The notes beneath the pieces were generated by a model. It was not told the DNA's origin and did not search any database. It worked only from the letters and a program-made list of their open reading frames with translations. Positions 9,452 to 17,605 of a stretch of 42,283 nt of DNA are shown here, piece by piece; the stretch's first letter is position 1; each line of letters opens with the position of its first letter. The DNA comes from an uncultured Phocaeicola sp. (GTDB taxonomy: Bacteria; Bacteroidota; Bacteroidia; Bacteroidales; Bacteroidaceae): the NCBI GenBank assembly GCA_948956705.1, contig CARCZS010000025.1, positions 1-42,283 of the forward strand. The letters are read 5' to 3'. The translations under genes and the position numbers were made by a program.

Positions 9452-9482
9452 CAAAGTTATATAAAAGAGACGGGGTATGAAA
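9452..9482 (-). promoter_or_regulatory. Promoter of purL
   Basis: The minus strand carries TAACTTTG (9452-9459), an exact match to the Bacteroidetes -7 consensus TAnnTTTG, with TTTC 19 nt further upstream (9479-9482) as a near-consensus -33 element. The leader would be about 60 nt. No purine riboswitch or other obvious structure was seen in it. Confidence 0.6.
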
Positions 9483-9523
9483 GAATTTTGAGCGTAAATA
9501 TAGGTACTTTCGTAAAAAAGTAG

Positions 9524-9531
9524 CATCTTTG
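9524..9531 (+). promoter_or_regulatory. Candidate -7 box abutting the LysE-type gene
   Basis: CATCTTTG lies 4 nt before the ATG at 9536. If this is the -7 box, transcription starts at or next to the start codon, giving a leaderless or nearly leaderless mRNA. The first base departs from TAnnTTTG and no clear -33 element was found. Confidence 0.35.
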
Positions 9532-9535
9532 CAGC

Positions 9536-10195
9536 ATGAATTGGATAGAACAAGTAACCATACTCGATTTATTGGTGAAAGGGCTTATCGTCGGTGTAGT
9601 GGTTTCTGCGCCGTTAGGTCCTGTTGGGGTACTTTGTATACAGCGCACACTGAACAAGGGACGATGGTATGGATTTGTTACCGGTCTGGGAGCTGCCCTT
9701 AGTGATATAGGCTATGCCTTGATTACAGGTTATGGCATGAGTTTTATGGATGATTTCTTGGCAAAGAACCAAGTTTTGTTACAAATTATCGGCAGTATCA
9801 TGCTGTTCTTTTTCGGTATTTATACTTTCCGTAGTAATCCTGTCCAGTCTATCCGTCCTGTATCTTCTACCCCGGGCAGTTATCTTCATAATTTTGTTAC
9901 TGCTTTTTTTGTGACTCTCTCCAACCCCCTCATTATATTCCTGTTTATAGGTTTGTTTGCCCGTTTTTCTTTTGTGATGCCGGGCAGTCCCATAGGCTTT
10001 CAACTGGTAGGGTATTTGGCTATTGTATTGGGGGCTCTTCTCTGGTGGTTCGGAATTACGTATTTTGTCAATAAAGTACGCACCCGTTTTAATTTACGCG
10101 GCATTTGGATTTTGAACCGTGTGATTGGTATTGTAGTGATGCTGATTTCAGTCGCAGGTTTCATTTATACTATTTTAGGAAAAACGATGTACTGA
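9536..10195 (+). CDS. LysE family transporter
   Basis: This 219-residue inner-membrane protein has about six hydrophobic segments. The N-terminal part has the LysE/RhtB signature (VVSAPLGPVGVLCIQRTLNKG followed by a GLGAALSDIGYALITGYG segment). Members export amino acids or related small molecules; the substrate here is not evident. The ATG at 9536 directly follows MNWIEQ-coding sequence with no longer frame. It is divergent from purL across a 150-bp shared control region and is followed 71 bp later by the DUF4924 gene, so it may or may not join that operon. Confidence 0.85.
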   Translation: MNWIEQVTILDLLVKGLIVGVVVSAPLGPVGVLCIQRTLNKGRWYGFVTGLGAALSDIGYALITGYGMSFMDDFLAKNQVLLQIIGSIMLFFFGIYTFRSNPVQSIRPVSSTPGSYLHNFVTAFFVTLSNPLIIFLFIGLFARFSFVMPGSPIGFQLVGYLAIVLGALLWWFGITYFVNKVRTRFNLRGIWILNRVIGIVVMLISVAGFIYTILGKTMY

Positions 10196-10266
10196 CAAAG
10201 AAACATATCTTGTGTATCATACGTTGGTTTTTTAATTTTTTAATTATCAATTTTAATTTAAAAAGT

Positions 10267-10809
10267 ATGTTCGTTTCCAGGCAGTTAAAAGAAAAGAATA
10301 TAGCCGAGTATCTTATATATATGTGGCAGATAGAGGATTTAATCCGTGCCAACGGCTGTGATATGGAAAAGATAAAAAGCACCATCATAGCTCCTTATCC
10401 GTTAACGGAAGAGCAGAAAGCGGAACTCACCCAGTGGTATATGGATTTGATTGAGATGATGCGTCATGAAGGGATTATGGAAAAAGGCCATTTGCAGATT
10501 AATAAAAACATTATAACTTGGCTTACCGACCTTCATTTGCAGTTATTGCGTTCCCCTAAGTTTCCTTATTATAATTCTGCTTATTATAAAGTATTGCCTT
10601 ATATTGTAGAGTTACGCGCTAAAGGTGCGGATAAAGAGGAGCCTGAACTGGAAACTTGTTTTGAGGCGCTTTATGGTATCTTATTGTTGAAATTGCAAAA
10701 GAAAGAAATCAGTGAGGAAACAAGAAAGGCACAAGAAGCAATCTCGACATTGCTGGCTATGTTGTCAAACTACTATATAGAGGATAAAAAAGGAGAATTG
10801 GAATTCTAA
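10267..10809 (+). CDS. DUF4924 family protein
   Basis: This 180-residue soluble protein starts MFVSRQLKEKNIAEYLIYMW and is largely helical and charged, with no signal peptide. It resembles the DUF4924 family, which is confined to Bacteroidetes and has no known function. An upstream in-frame ATG at 10105 would add 54 residues that overlap the preceding transporter gene and look non-coding, so 10267 is chosen; it is preceded by an A/T-rich stretch typical of Bacteroides start regions. The rfbD gene follows after 14 bases and prfC 6 bases after that, so the three probably form one operon. Confidence 0.85.
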   Translation: MFVSRQLKEKNIAEYLIYMWQIEDLIRANGCDMEKIKSTIIAPYPLTEEQKAELTQWYMDLIEMMRHEGIMEKGHLQINKNIITWLTDLHLQLLRSPKFPYYNSAYYKVLPYIVELRAKGADKEEPELETCFEALYGILLLKLQKKEISEETRKAQEAISTLLAMLSNYYIEDKKGELEF

Positions 10810-10823
10810 TAAATGAAATAGAA

Positions 10824-11681
10824 ATGAAGAATATATTGGTGACTGGTGCCAACGGTCAATTAGGAAATGAAATGCGTGTGCTATCGGCTGAATACAAGGA
10901 ATACACTTGTTTTTTTACGGATGTAGCCGAATTGGACATTTGTGATGAGCAGGCGGTGATGACTTTCGTAAAAGAGAATAATATTCATGTCATAGTGAAC
11001 TGTGCGGCCTATACGGCGGTAGATAAGGCAGAGGATGATATAGAGTTATGCACCAAGCTGAATAAGAACGCAGTGAGCTATCTGGCGAAGGCGGCTGAAG
11101 CCAACTGGGGTGAGTTTATTCAGATATCAACGGATTATGTGTTCGATGGCACGAAACATCTTCCTTATAATGAGGGGGATGTTCCTTGTCCCAATTCTGT
11201 TTACGGCAAGACCAAGCTGGCCGGTGAAACGAATGCATTGGAGTATTGCAAAAAAACAATGATTATCCGTACCGCATGGCTTTATTCCACTTTTGGGAAT
11301 AATTTTGTAAAAACGATGCTCCGTCTGGGAAAGGAAAAGGAAACTTTGGGTGTGGTCTTTGATCAGATTGGTACACCGACATATGCCCGTGATCTGGCAC
11401 GTGCTATCTTTACAGCCATTTATAAGGGAGTGGTTCCGGGAGTTTATCATTTCAGTGATGAAGGAGTATGTTCCTGGTATGATTTTACCAAGGCTATCCA
11501 TCGTATTGCCGGTATCACGACCTGTAAGGTCAGTCCCCTGCATACAAATGAATATCCGGCAAAGGCTCCCCGTCCCCATTATTCCGTATTGGACAAGACC
11601 AAGATTAAAACTACTTATAACATTGAGATTCCTCATTGGGAAGAGAGTCTGGAAGCATGTATCAAAGAATTAAATGCATAA
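10824..11681 (+). CDS. rfbD: dTDP-4-dehydrorhamnose reductase
   Basis: This 285-residue enzyme of the extended short-chain dehydrogenase fold reduces dTDP-4-dehydro-L-rhamnose to dTDP-L-rhamnose, the last step of the rhamnose donor pathway for surface polysaccharides. The NAD(P)-binding motif is VTGANGQLGNEM at the N-terminus. STDYVFDG is followed by the catalytic Tyr/Lys in VYGKTKLAGE. RTAWLYSTFGNNFVKTM and QIGTPTYARDLA are RmlD signatures. Length matches the family. The other rml genes are not in the window; instead it sits between a DUF4924 gene and prfC with very short gaps, so expression is tied to those housekeeping genes. Confidence 0.95.
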   Translation: MKNILVTGANGQLGNEMRVLSAEYKEYTCFFTDVAELDICDEQAVMTFVKENNIHVIVNCAAYTAVDKAEDDIELCTKLNKNAVSYLAKAAEANWGEFIQISTDYVFDGTKHLPYNEGDVPCPNSVYGKTKLAGETNALEYCKKTMIIRTAWLYSTFGNNFVKTMLRLGKEKETLGVVFDQIGTPTYARDLARAIFTAIYKGVVPGVYHFSDEGVCSWYDFTKAIHRIAGITTCKVSPLHTNEYPAKAPRPHYSVLDKTKIKTTYNIEIPHWEESLEACIKELNA

Positions 11682-11687
11682 TAAAAT

Positions 11688-13256
11688 ATGAATAGTGAAA
11701 TAGAAAGAAGACGGACGTTTGCGATTATAGCGCATCCGGATGCCGGTAAGACCTCTCTAACTGAAAAATTGTTACTTTTTGGCGGACAGATACAGGTGGC
11801 CGGAGCCGTAAAGAGTAATAAGATAAAGAAGACCGCCACATCCGACTGGATGGACATTGAAAAGCAGCGTGGTATTTCTGTGACCACTTCTGTGATGGAG
11901 TTTGATTACAATGATTATAAAATCAATATTCTGGATACTCCGGGCCATCAGGACTTTGCCGAGGATACTTATCGTACTTTGACAGCCGTAGATAGTGTCA
12001 TTATTGTGGTGGATGGTGCGAAAGGTGTGGAAACGCAGACACGTAAGCTGATGGAAGTATGCCGTATGCGTAATACTCCGGTAATCATATTTGTCAACAA
12101 AATGGACCGTGAGGCGAAAGATCCGTTTGATTTGTTGGATGAACTGGAGGAGGAACTCATTATCAATGTACGTCCTCTGACGTGGCCTATTGAAAGCGGT
12201 CCCCGTTTCAAAGGTGTGTATAACCTTTATGAACATAAACTGAATCTTTTCCAACCTTCCAAACAGGTGGTAACAGAAAAAGTGGAGGTTGATATCAATA
12301 CGGAAGAACTAGACAACCAGATCGGTGCTCCTTTGGCTGAAAAATTGCGCGGAGAACTGGAACTGGTTGACGGTGTTTATCCTGAATTCAATGTGGAGGA
12401 GTACCTGAAAGGCGAGATGGCTCCTGTATTTTTCGGGTCGGCATTGAATAACTTCGGTGTACAGGAACTGCTGGATACATTTGTGGAAATTGCTCCGAGC
12501 CCCCGTCCTACCAAGACAGAAGAACGTGAGGTGGAACCCGATGAACCGAAATTTACCGGATTTGTCTTTAAGATCACAGCTAATATCGATCCTAATCATC
12601 GTTCATGTATTGCATTTTGTAAAATTTGTTCGGGCAAATTTTCCCGTAATACTCCTTATTATCATGTACGTCATGACAAGACGATGCGTTTTTCTTCTCC
12701 CACTCAGTTTATGGCACAGCGTAAAACAACAGTAGACGAGGCTTGGGCGGGAGATATCATCGGTTTGCCGGATAACGGAACGTTCAAGATCGGTGATACG
12801 CTGACTGAAGGTGAGAAACTTCATTTCCGTGGAATTCCCAGTTTTTCGCCCGAGATGTTTAAATACATTGAGAATGCTGACCCTATGAAACAGAAACAAT
12901 TGGCTAAAGGTATTGACCAGTTGATGGATGAGGGTGTGGCACAGTTATTTATCAATCAGTTTAATGGACGTAAGATTATCGGTACGGTAGGGCAGTTGCA
13001 GTTTGAAGTGATCCAGTATCGTCTGGAAAATGAATATAATGCAAAATGCCGATGGGAGCCTATCAGCCTATACAAGGCATGTTGGGTGGAAAGTGATGAT
13101 CCGGAAGAACTGGAAGCTTTCAAAAAACGTAAATATCAGTATATGGCCAAGGATCGTGAAGGAAGGGATGTATTCTTGGCTGATAGCAATTATGTACTTC
13201 AAATGGCACAAATGGACTTCAAGCATATTAAGTTCCATTTTACCAGTGAGTTTTAA
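11688..13256 (+). CDS. prfC: Peptide chain release factor 3
   Basis: This 522-residue translational GTPase removes RF1/RF2 from the ribosome after peptide release. The GTPase motifs are clear: P-loop [22 protein letters not shown] (switch I/G2 region), [14 protein letters not shown] (G3) and [12 protein letters not shown] (G4), followed by an EF-Tu-like domain II and the RF3 C-terminal domain ([33 protein letters not shown]). Length is normal for RF3. The start [13 protein letters not shown] lies 6 bases after rfbD, making it the last gene of the DUF4924-rfbD-prfC operon; a hairpin follows at 13266. Confidence 0.97.
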   Translation: MNSEIERRRTFAIIAHPDAGKTSLTEKLLLFGGQIQVAGAVKSNKIKKTATSDWMDIEKQRGISVTTSVMEFDYNDYKINILDTPGHQDFAEDTYRTLTAVDSVIIVVDGAKGVETQTRKLMEVCRMRNTPVIIFVNKMDREAKDPFDLLDELEEELIINVRPLTWPIESGPRFKGVYNLYEHKLNLFQPSKQVVTEKVEVDINTEELDNQIGAPLAEKLRGELELVDGVYPEFNVEEYLKGEMAPVFFGSALNNFGVQELLDTFVEIAPSPRPTKTEEREVEPDEPKFTGFVFKITANIDPNHRSCIAFCKICSGKFSRNTPYYHVRHDKTMRFSSPTQFMAQRKTTVDEAWAGDIIGLPDNGTFKIGDTLTEGEKLHFRGIPSFSPEMFKYIENADPMKQKQLAKGIDQLMDEGVAQLFINQFNGRKIIGTVGQLQFEVIQYRLENEYNAKCRWEPISLYKACWVESDDPEELEAFKKRKYQYMAKDREGRDVFLADSNYVLQMAQMDFKHIKFHFTSEF

Positions 13257-13265
13257 TTTGTTGTT

Positions 13266-13304
13266 GGAGGTGGTCAAAAATCCCTAAGGGATGGACACAC
13301 CTCC
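13266..13304. terminator. Hairpin between convergent prfC and the TerB/DnaJ gene
   Basis: GGAGGTG (13266-13272) pairs with CACCTCC (13298-13304), with a small inner TCCCT/AGGGA stem. It is followed by a T-rich stretch on the plus strand. The position between two gene ends (13256 and 13331) suits a terminator for prfC. Confidence 0.6.
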
Positions 13305-13330
13305 TTCTTGTTTTCACGAAATATTCTTTT

Positions 13331-14113
13331 TTACTTTATTCCTCTGGCTTTATAAATTCGTTCTTTAGCGTTATTAATTTGTTGGAACTTCTCTTCTGCC
13401 GCTTTTTTCACATCTTCACCCAATGTAGCAACACGGTCAGGGTGATGTTTTAATGCCAGACGGCGATAGGCTGTACGTACTTCCTCATTGGTGGCGGACG
13501 GGTCAATTTCAAGTACTTTGTAAGCTTCTTCCAATGAGTTTCCGCTTAAGTTCAGCATGGATTCCACTTCTTTGGGCGACAGTTCCATGCATTGTGCCAC
13601 TTCTTTTAATGCTGCTATTTCCTCAGAGCATACGCTTCCGTCACTTTTGGCTATGTTTACCAGAAAGTCCAACAATTGCAGCCGTTGTTCGTAAGGCAGG
13701 TTCGCGGCAATCTGTGCACCACATTCATGGATGGTATTTTTAAATGCCATCGGGTTTTGACGCTCCATCTGTTTGCGCTGTTCAAAAAGATTCAGCAAAA
13801 TCTGTTCTCCTTGGATGACTGCCTCTTCGCCGAAATTCATTCTTAAGAATTGGCGTACATATTCCATTTCGCTGTGCATGATGCGTCCGTCTGCACGGAT
13901 GATGTAAGACGCCATAACCAACATGGAGAATAAAAAGCTATTCCGCTGGCCTTCGTCATAGTTTCCGGCTTCCGCCTGTCCTTTTTCGTATGTATTGCCA
14001 AAAAGTCCGTTGTTTCCATCCAGCAATGAGCCTAAGGCAAATCCGGCCAAAGCTCCCAGTGGTCCCATAGTCATGAATCCCAGAATACCACCAATCCATT
14101 TTCCTGCTCCCAT
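13331..14113 (-). CDS. TerB-like/DnaJ domain protein (DjlA type)
   Basis: This 260-residue protein has three parts. First is a glycine-rich hydrophobic N-terminus (MGAGKWIGGILGFMTMGPLG) that may sit in or on the membrane. Then comes a TerB-like helical domain at about residues 50-170 (SMLVMASYIIRADGRIMHSE, FLVNIAKSDGSVCSEEIAAL). Last is a C-terminal J domain at about 195-260 with the diagnostic HPD in LALKHHPDRVATLGED. J domains stimulate Hsp70 (DnaK) ATPase, so this is a likely co-chaperone at the membrane, similar to DjlA; the client is unknown. The start at 14113 has a good -7 box 28 nt upstream. It is a single-gene unit, convergent with prfC. Confidence 0.88.
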   Translation of the reverse strand: MGAGKWIGGILGFMTMGPLGALAGFALGSLLDGNNGLFGNTYEKGQAEAGNYDEGQRNSFLFSMLVMASYIIRADGRIMHSEMEYVRQFLRMNFGEEAVIQGEQILLNLFEQRKQMERQNPMAFKNTIHECGAQIAANLPYEQRLQLLDFLVNIAKSDGSVCSEEIAALKEVAQCMELSPKEVESMLNLSGNSLEEAYKVLEIDPSATNEEVRTAYRRLALKHHPDRVATLGEDVKKAAEEKFQQINNAKERIYKARGIK

Positions 14114-14141
14114 TATTCTTTTAATTTTTTCGTTTTGGATG

Positions 14142-14149
14142 CAAAAATA
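14142..14149 (-). promoter_or_regulatory. -7 box of the TerB/DnaJ gene
   Basis: On the minus strand TATTTTTG matches TAnnTTTG exactly and lies 28 nt before the ATG at 14113. No clear TTTG was assigned as -33. Confidence 0.45.
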
Positions 14150-14191
14150 AACAATCTTGGATGAAAAAAGTCTCTTTGCCGCATTTTTTAC

Positions 14192-14199
14192 TATCTTTA
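14192..14199 (+). promoter_or_regulatory. Candidate -7 box of the 2-hydroxyacid dehydrogenase gene
   Basis: TATCTTTA, one base off the TAnnTTTG consensus, lies 20 nt before the ATG at 14220. No -33 element at the right spacing was found. Confidence 0.35.
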
Positions 14200-14219
14200 C
14201 CAGTCAAATTAAAAATACT

Positions 14220-15103
14220 ATGTTTCAGAAACTTGTAGCAATAGAACCTGTCAGTCTGGTTCTGTCAGCAGAAAAAGCGTTATATTCTTTTGCAGATGAG
14301 GTTGTTATGTACTCTGATATTCCGGCGGGGGATAATGAGATTATTGCTCGGATCGGAGATGCGGATGCTGTATTGTTAAGTTATACATCACAAATAAACC
14401 GGTATATTTTAGAGAGATGTCCGAATGTCCGGTATATCGGTATGTGTTGTTCACTATATTCTCCCGAAAGTGCGAATGTGGATATCCGTTATGCTAATGA
14501 ACGCGGTATTACGGTGACAGGTATTCGTGACTATGGTGATGAAGGGGTAATAGAATATGTAGTCAGCGAACTGGTGCGTTGTCTTCATGGATTCGGTCAG
14601 AAGCCGTGGAAAGGGATTCCCCGGGAGATTACCGGCTTGAAAGTGGGTATTGTAGGCTTAGGAAAATCTGGTGGTATGATAGCGGATGCAATGAAGTTTT
14701 TTGGTGCGGATATAGCTTATTATGCCCGTAGTGAAAAAAAAGAGCCGGTGCGAAAGGTTATCGTTTTATGCCTTTGAATGAACTTTTGACATGGAGTGAA
14801 GTGGTATGCTGTTGCTTGAATAAGAATACGGTTTTGTTGCATGAGGCAGAGTTCAAGGCACTTGGAAATAGGAAGATACTATTTAACACAGGATTGTCAC
14901 CTGCGTGGGATGAATCTTCGTTTACCCGATGGTTGGAGGAAGATAATCTTTGTTTTTGTGATACATTAGGAACATTGGGGAGTACGGCATTGCTTACCCA
15001 TCCGCATGTGCGTTGTATGCAAGTATCAACCGGCCGTACCCGCCAGGCGTTTGACCGCCTGAGCGAGAAGGTGCTGGCCAATTTGTCAGAATACAATGGG
15101 TGA
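14220..15103 (+). pseudogene. D-2-hydroxyacid dehydrogenase family protein, frameshifted
   Basis: Two adjoining frames encode one protein. The first (14220-14777) gives an N-terminal domain and the NAD-binding glycine motif GIVGLGKSGGMIADAM (about residues 143-158), as in D-2-hydroxyacid dehydrogenases that reduce 2-keto acids with NAD(P)H. It then leaves frame and stops after VRKVIVLCL. The second (open to 15103) continues the fold: read in frame through the junction it gives AGAKGYRFMPLNELLTWSEV and ends GRTRQAFDRLSEKVLANL. A -1 shift at a run of eight A (14734-14741) joins them into about 294 residues. Cause may be a real one-base deletion, a read error or ribosomal slippage. The start at 14220 (MFQKLVAIEP) is chosen over 14157 because of the -7-like box between them. 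The 3' end overlaps the convergent next gene by 18 nt. Confidence 0.75.
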
Positions 15104-15874
15104 AGTGATATTGAGCAGGGTGTTCACTACAGACCATCCTGCAATCTCTGATGTGGCGCTGTACACTTCTACTACTGCGTGTACTTGTTCATTTTTGATT
15201 TCCACTTTTTGAGTATCACCTGTAAATCCAGGGGTGGACTGTATGGATACCTGCATATTGTCCGGTCCTACGGAAGCCAATGAGGCTGCGACAGATACAT
15301 TTACTTTGGTTGGAAAAACATTTATTGCCTCTGTTGCATTGCCGGAAAAGACAATGCGTTTTTCCTGTTGCAGCTCTTCCTTGTAAACCGATGTGCCTTT
15401 CAAAGCATCAGGTCCTTTTTCATTGAAAAAACGAGCTGTAGCATTTCCCATCAAAGAGGTGGTTCTTAATACATCAAATCCTCCGGTGGCCCCGGATACC
15501 AAGTAAACCCGTGTATCGTTTGCCTTGGCCGTTTCTTTGACTTTCTCATAAAAAGAGGTGTCTGCCAAAGCTCCTATGGATAGGGTGATAATGGAAGTTC
15601 CGTTTTCCAAGGTGGGTAAGGCCAGTTCTTTCATTGCGGCAGGCGAGGCTGATTCCACCAGATAATCAGGTTTTAATTCCAACAGTTCTTTTAAAGTGTG
15701 ACAGGCTGCACACATTTTTCCGTGTTGCCTCATTTTATTCGCAATGTGTTCGGCCTTTGATGCTGTACGCGAATATACGCCTACTAATTCATAGTCGGGC
15801 AACATTCCTTTGACAACTGCGTTTGTTATAATTTCAGCAAGTCGTCCACATCCTACTATAACCAATCTATTCAT
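15086..15874 (-). CDS. Aspartate dehydrogenase-like protein (DUF108 domain)
   Basis: This 262-residue protein has an N-terminal Rossmann motif (LVIVGCGRLAEIITNAV) and VESASPAAMKELALPTLENG, matching L-aspartate dehydrogenase/homoserine-dehydrogenase-like proteins. The central LYLVSGATGGFDVLRT-type stretch and NVFPTKVNVSVAASLAS are typical of the DUF108 catalytic domain. L-aspartate dehydrogenase makes iminoaspartate for NAD synthesis, but no nadA or nadC is nearby. In the segment where the family usually has a catalytic His (a DxxxxxNxHxI-like pattern) I read GDTQKVEIK, with Gln in that place; this alignment is by eye. The true substrate is therefore uncertain. It starts at 15874, 4 nt after a perfect -7 box, and converges on the frameshifted dehydrogenase. 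Confidence 0.75.
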   Translation of the reverse strand: MNRLVIVGCGRLAEIITNAVVKGMLPDYELVGVYSRTASKAEHIANKMRQHGKMCAACHTLKELLELKPDYLVESASPAAMKELALPTLENGTSIITLSIGALADTSFYEKVKETAKANDTRVYLVSGATGGFDVLRTTSLMGNATARFFNEKGPDALKGTSVYKEELQQEKRIVFSGNATEAINVFPTKVNVSVAASLASVGPDNMQVSIQSTPGFTGDTQKVEIKNEQVHAVVEVYSATSEIAGWSVVNTLLNITSPIVF

Positions 15875-15878
15875 AGAA

Positions 15879-15886
15879 CAAAGATA
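15879..15886 (-). promoter_or_regulatory. -7 box abutting the aspartate-dehydrogenase-like gene
   Basis: TATCTTTG on the minus strand matches TAnnTTTG exactly. Only TTCT separates it from the ATG at 15874, so the transcript would be leaderless or nearly so. Confidence 0.45.
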
Positions 15887-16087
15887 GTGATTTTCATCAT
15901 ATAAACCTATTTTGTGGAAAATGGAATTTATTGTGATGTATTTCTTGTTCTATGGGTATGTCTGTCCGAGCTGTTTTGAAATGTTTGCACTTAGTAAATG
16001 GCAAAGTATCTGAACTTCGATGAAATGGGAAGAAATGAAAATCTACTCGTGAAAAAGAGATGTCTATGACGAATCTAAAATGAAGAT

Positions 16088-16104
16088 TTAAGGTAAATCT
16101 AAGG
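16088..16104 (+). promoter_or_regulatory. Two phased TTAAGG/CTAAGG repeats upstream of the propeller gene
   Basis: TTAAGG starts at 16088 and CTAAGG at 16099, exactly 11 bp apart. The second repeat begins 37 bp before the -7 box. The same element, spacing and distance occur ahead of the NVEALA gene at 19265, which suggests a shared activator site. Confidence 0.55.
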
Positions 16105-16114
16105 TCGTTTCTTC

Positions 16115-16143
16115 TTGTTTTTATGAATAGTTTGTTTACTTTG
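16115..16143 (+). promoter_or_regulatory. Promoter of the frameshifted propeller gene
   Basis: TTG at 16115-16117 and TTACTTTG at 16136-16143 are separated by 18 nt, close to the Bacteroidetes -33/-7 layout. The leader would be about 20 nt to the ATG at 16171. Confidence 0.45.
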
Positions 16144-16170
16144 TGCCAGATAAGTAAATATAGAAATCAA

Positions 16171-17249
16171 ATGAAAAACAAACAACTATTATGCGTTTTA
16201 TTCCCTTTGTTGGTAGCGTGTACCGGGCAACGCCACCAACAGCAGGTATCCAGTGAGTCAATCATAGAAGAAGCGGTGCGGAAGGGAGAAGTTCTGAAAG
16301 GGGAGATTGTTCCCATTGATACGGCTCTGTTCCGGTATGCCTATCGTATGCGTGTACAGGGTGACAAGGCGGTGATATTGGATTTGCACAATGCCGATTA
16401 CTATTATCATGTATTTACTTATCCCGATTTTCAATATCAGTCTTCTTTTGGAAAGCGTGGGGAAGGCCGGGTGAGTCCATTTATGCGGCGAATATCCGTT
16501 TTGCAGGGCAGGACACGGTGTGGGTGCTTGATGACGGCAAGGGCAGGATGTATCAATATAGCGGTATAGCCGGGGGGAAAACTCCCAAACAGGAAAAGGA
16601 TATTTTGTTGGATAAGCGCTTGTTCCGTTCCCTTGATTTTGATTTGAAGGATGCCTCTACTGTTGTTATCCCCGATTATTCCGGTGAGAACCGTTTCAGT
16701 TGGGCTTCACTCTCTTCCGGCGAATTGCTTCGTAAATCCGAGCAGATACCTGTGTCCGATCCGGAACTGTTGAGAGAAAGTGCGCCTGCTGTGGCTCAAG
16801 GCTGGAACAGTTTTGTATCATTCAGTCCTGATAAGAAGATATTGGTTTCTGTCACTCAGTTTGGAGATAGGCTCGATATTTATAGCATGGCTTCACAAAA
16901 GCATATAGGAGAATTGGGTGGGGATGGTGAACCCCAATTTAAAGTGAGTCCTGAAGGGTATGGACTTCCGGCGGGGAGAATCTGTTATTATGATGTGCAG
17001 GTGACTGACCAATACATTTATACCATTTATGACGGTCGTAAATTTAAGGATATTATGAAGTTGGCCGATGCCTATCAGCAGGGTGGTAAAATATTACGTA
17101 TATCCACCCACGAGGGCGATGTGGTGAAAACCTATGTATTGGATCGCCCTATTGCCGGTATTTATGTAGATGAGGCTGCCGGTATGTTATTCGGTTTGGA
17201 TGTCAATGCTGACGAGCAGATAGTGAAATTTCCCCTTGAATTGGAATAG
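16171..17249 (+). pseudogene. BF3164-like 6-bladed beta-propeller lipoprotein, frameshifted
   Basis: A lipoprotein signal (MKNKQLLCVLFPLLVACTG, with lipobox LVAC) starts the gene at 16171. The frame runs to SFGKRGEG and then departs at 16465-16470. Moving by -1 at this point continues as PGESIYAANIRFAGQDTV, WVLDDGKGRMYQYSG and so on to 17249, restoring a propeller of about 359 residues. The expected junction GEGPGE, found in related propellers (compare GNGPGEY in the gene at 20935), would need one more C in the GGCCGGG stretch. Function of these periplasm- or surface-facing propellers is unknown; they often neighbour NVEALA peptide genes, and this copy shares an upstream repeat element with one. 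Either inactivated in this strain or a sequence error. Confidence 0.75.
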
Positions 17250-17333
17250 AGGAAGTTTTGAAAAGAAATCACCGTGTTATCCTATAATGGCGGATAATTT
17301 ATTGTAGTGTATGGTTGGAAAAACATAAGTTCG

Positions 17334-17396
17334 TTTTCCGAAAAGAACCGGATCTTTTTTAAAAAGAACAGGGCCTTTTTTAAAAAGGTTCTAGTG
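17334..17396. repeat. Three 21-bp tandem units around T-run/A-run palindromes
   Basis: Units start at 17334, 17355 and 17376, an exact 21-bp period. Each begins with T4-6 followed by A4-5 and G (TTTTCCGAAAAG, TTTTTTAAAAAG, TTTTTTAAAAAG); the first two continue with AAC. The unit length is about two helical turns. Function unknown. Confidence 0.7.
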
Positions 17397-17605
17397 TTTT
17401 ATGAGCTGGACTGTCTGCTTATACCAATTTAGAATTCATGCGTTTTTTCTTTCAAATCCTTCATCCTTATGTAAGATGTTAGTTCTTAGCTGATTATAAT
17501 GACGGATTTGTACCCGGAAAGCTTCAGCCAAAAAAAATCCTTCAGGGTGAAGGAATATGGATGATTTTCAAGTTTGCTTTCATAGAGTTTAAAAGTGAGA
17601 ATTAT

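Noticed and set aside
10105..10266. Upstream start for the DUF4924 protein
   Set aside because: It overlaps the LysE-type gene and adds non-conserved-looking sequence; the start at 10267 gives a normal length.
14157..14219. N-terminal extension of the dehydrogenase from 14157
   Set aside because: The extension contains the -7-like box and looks like promoter sequence; MFQKLVAIEP at 14220 is a normal start.
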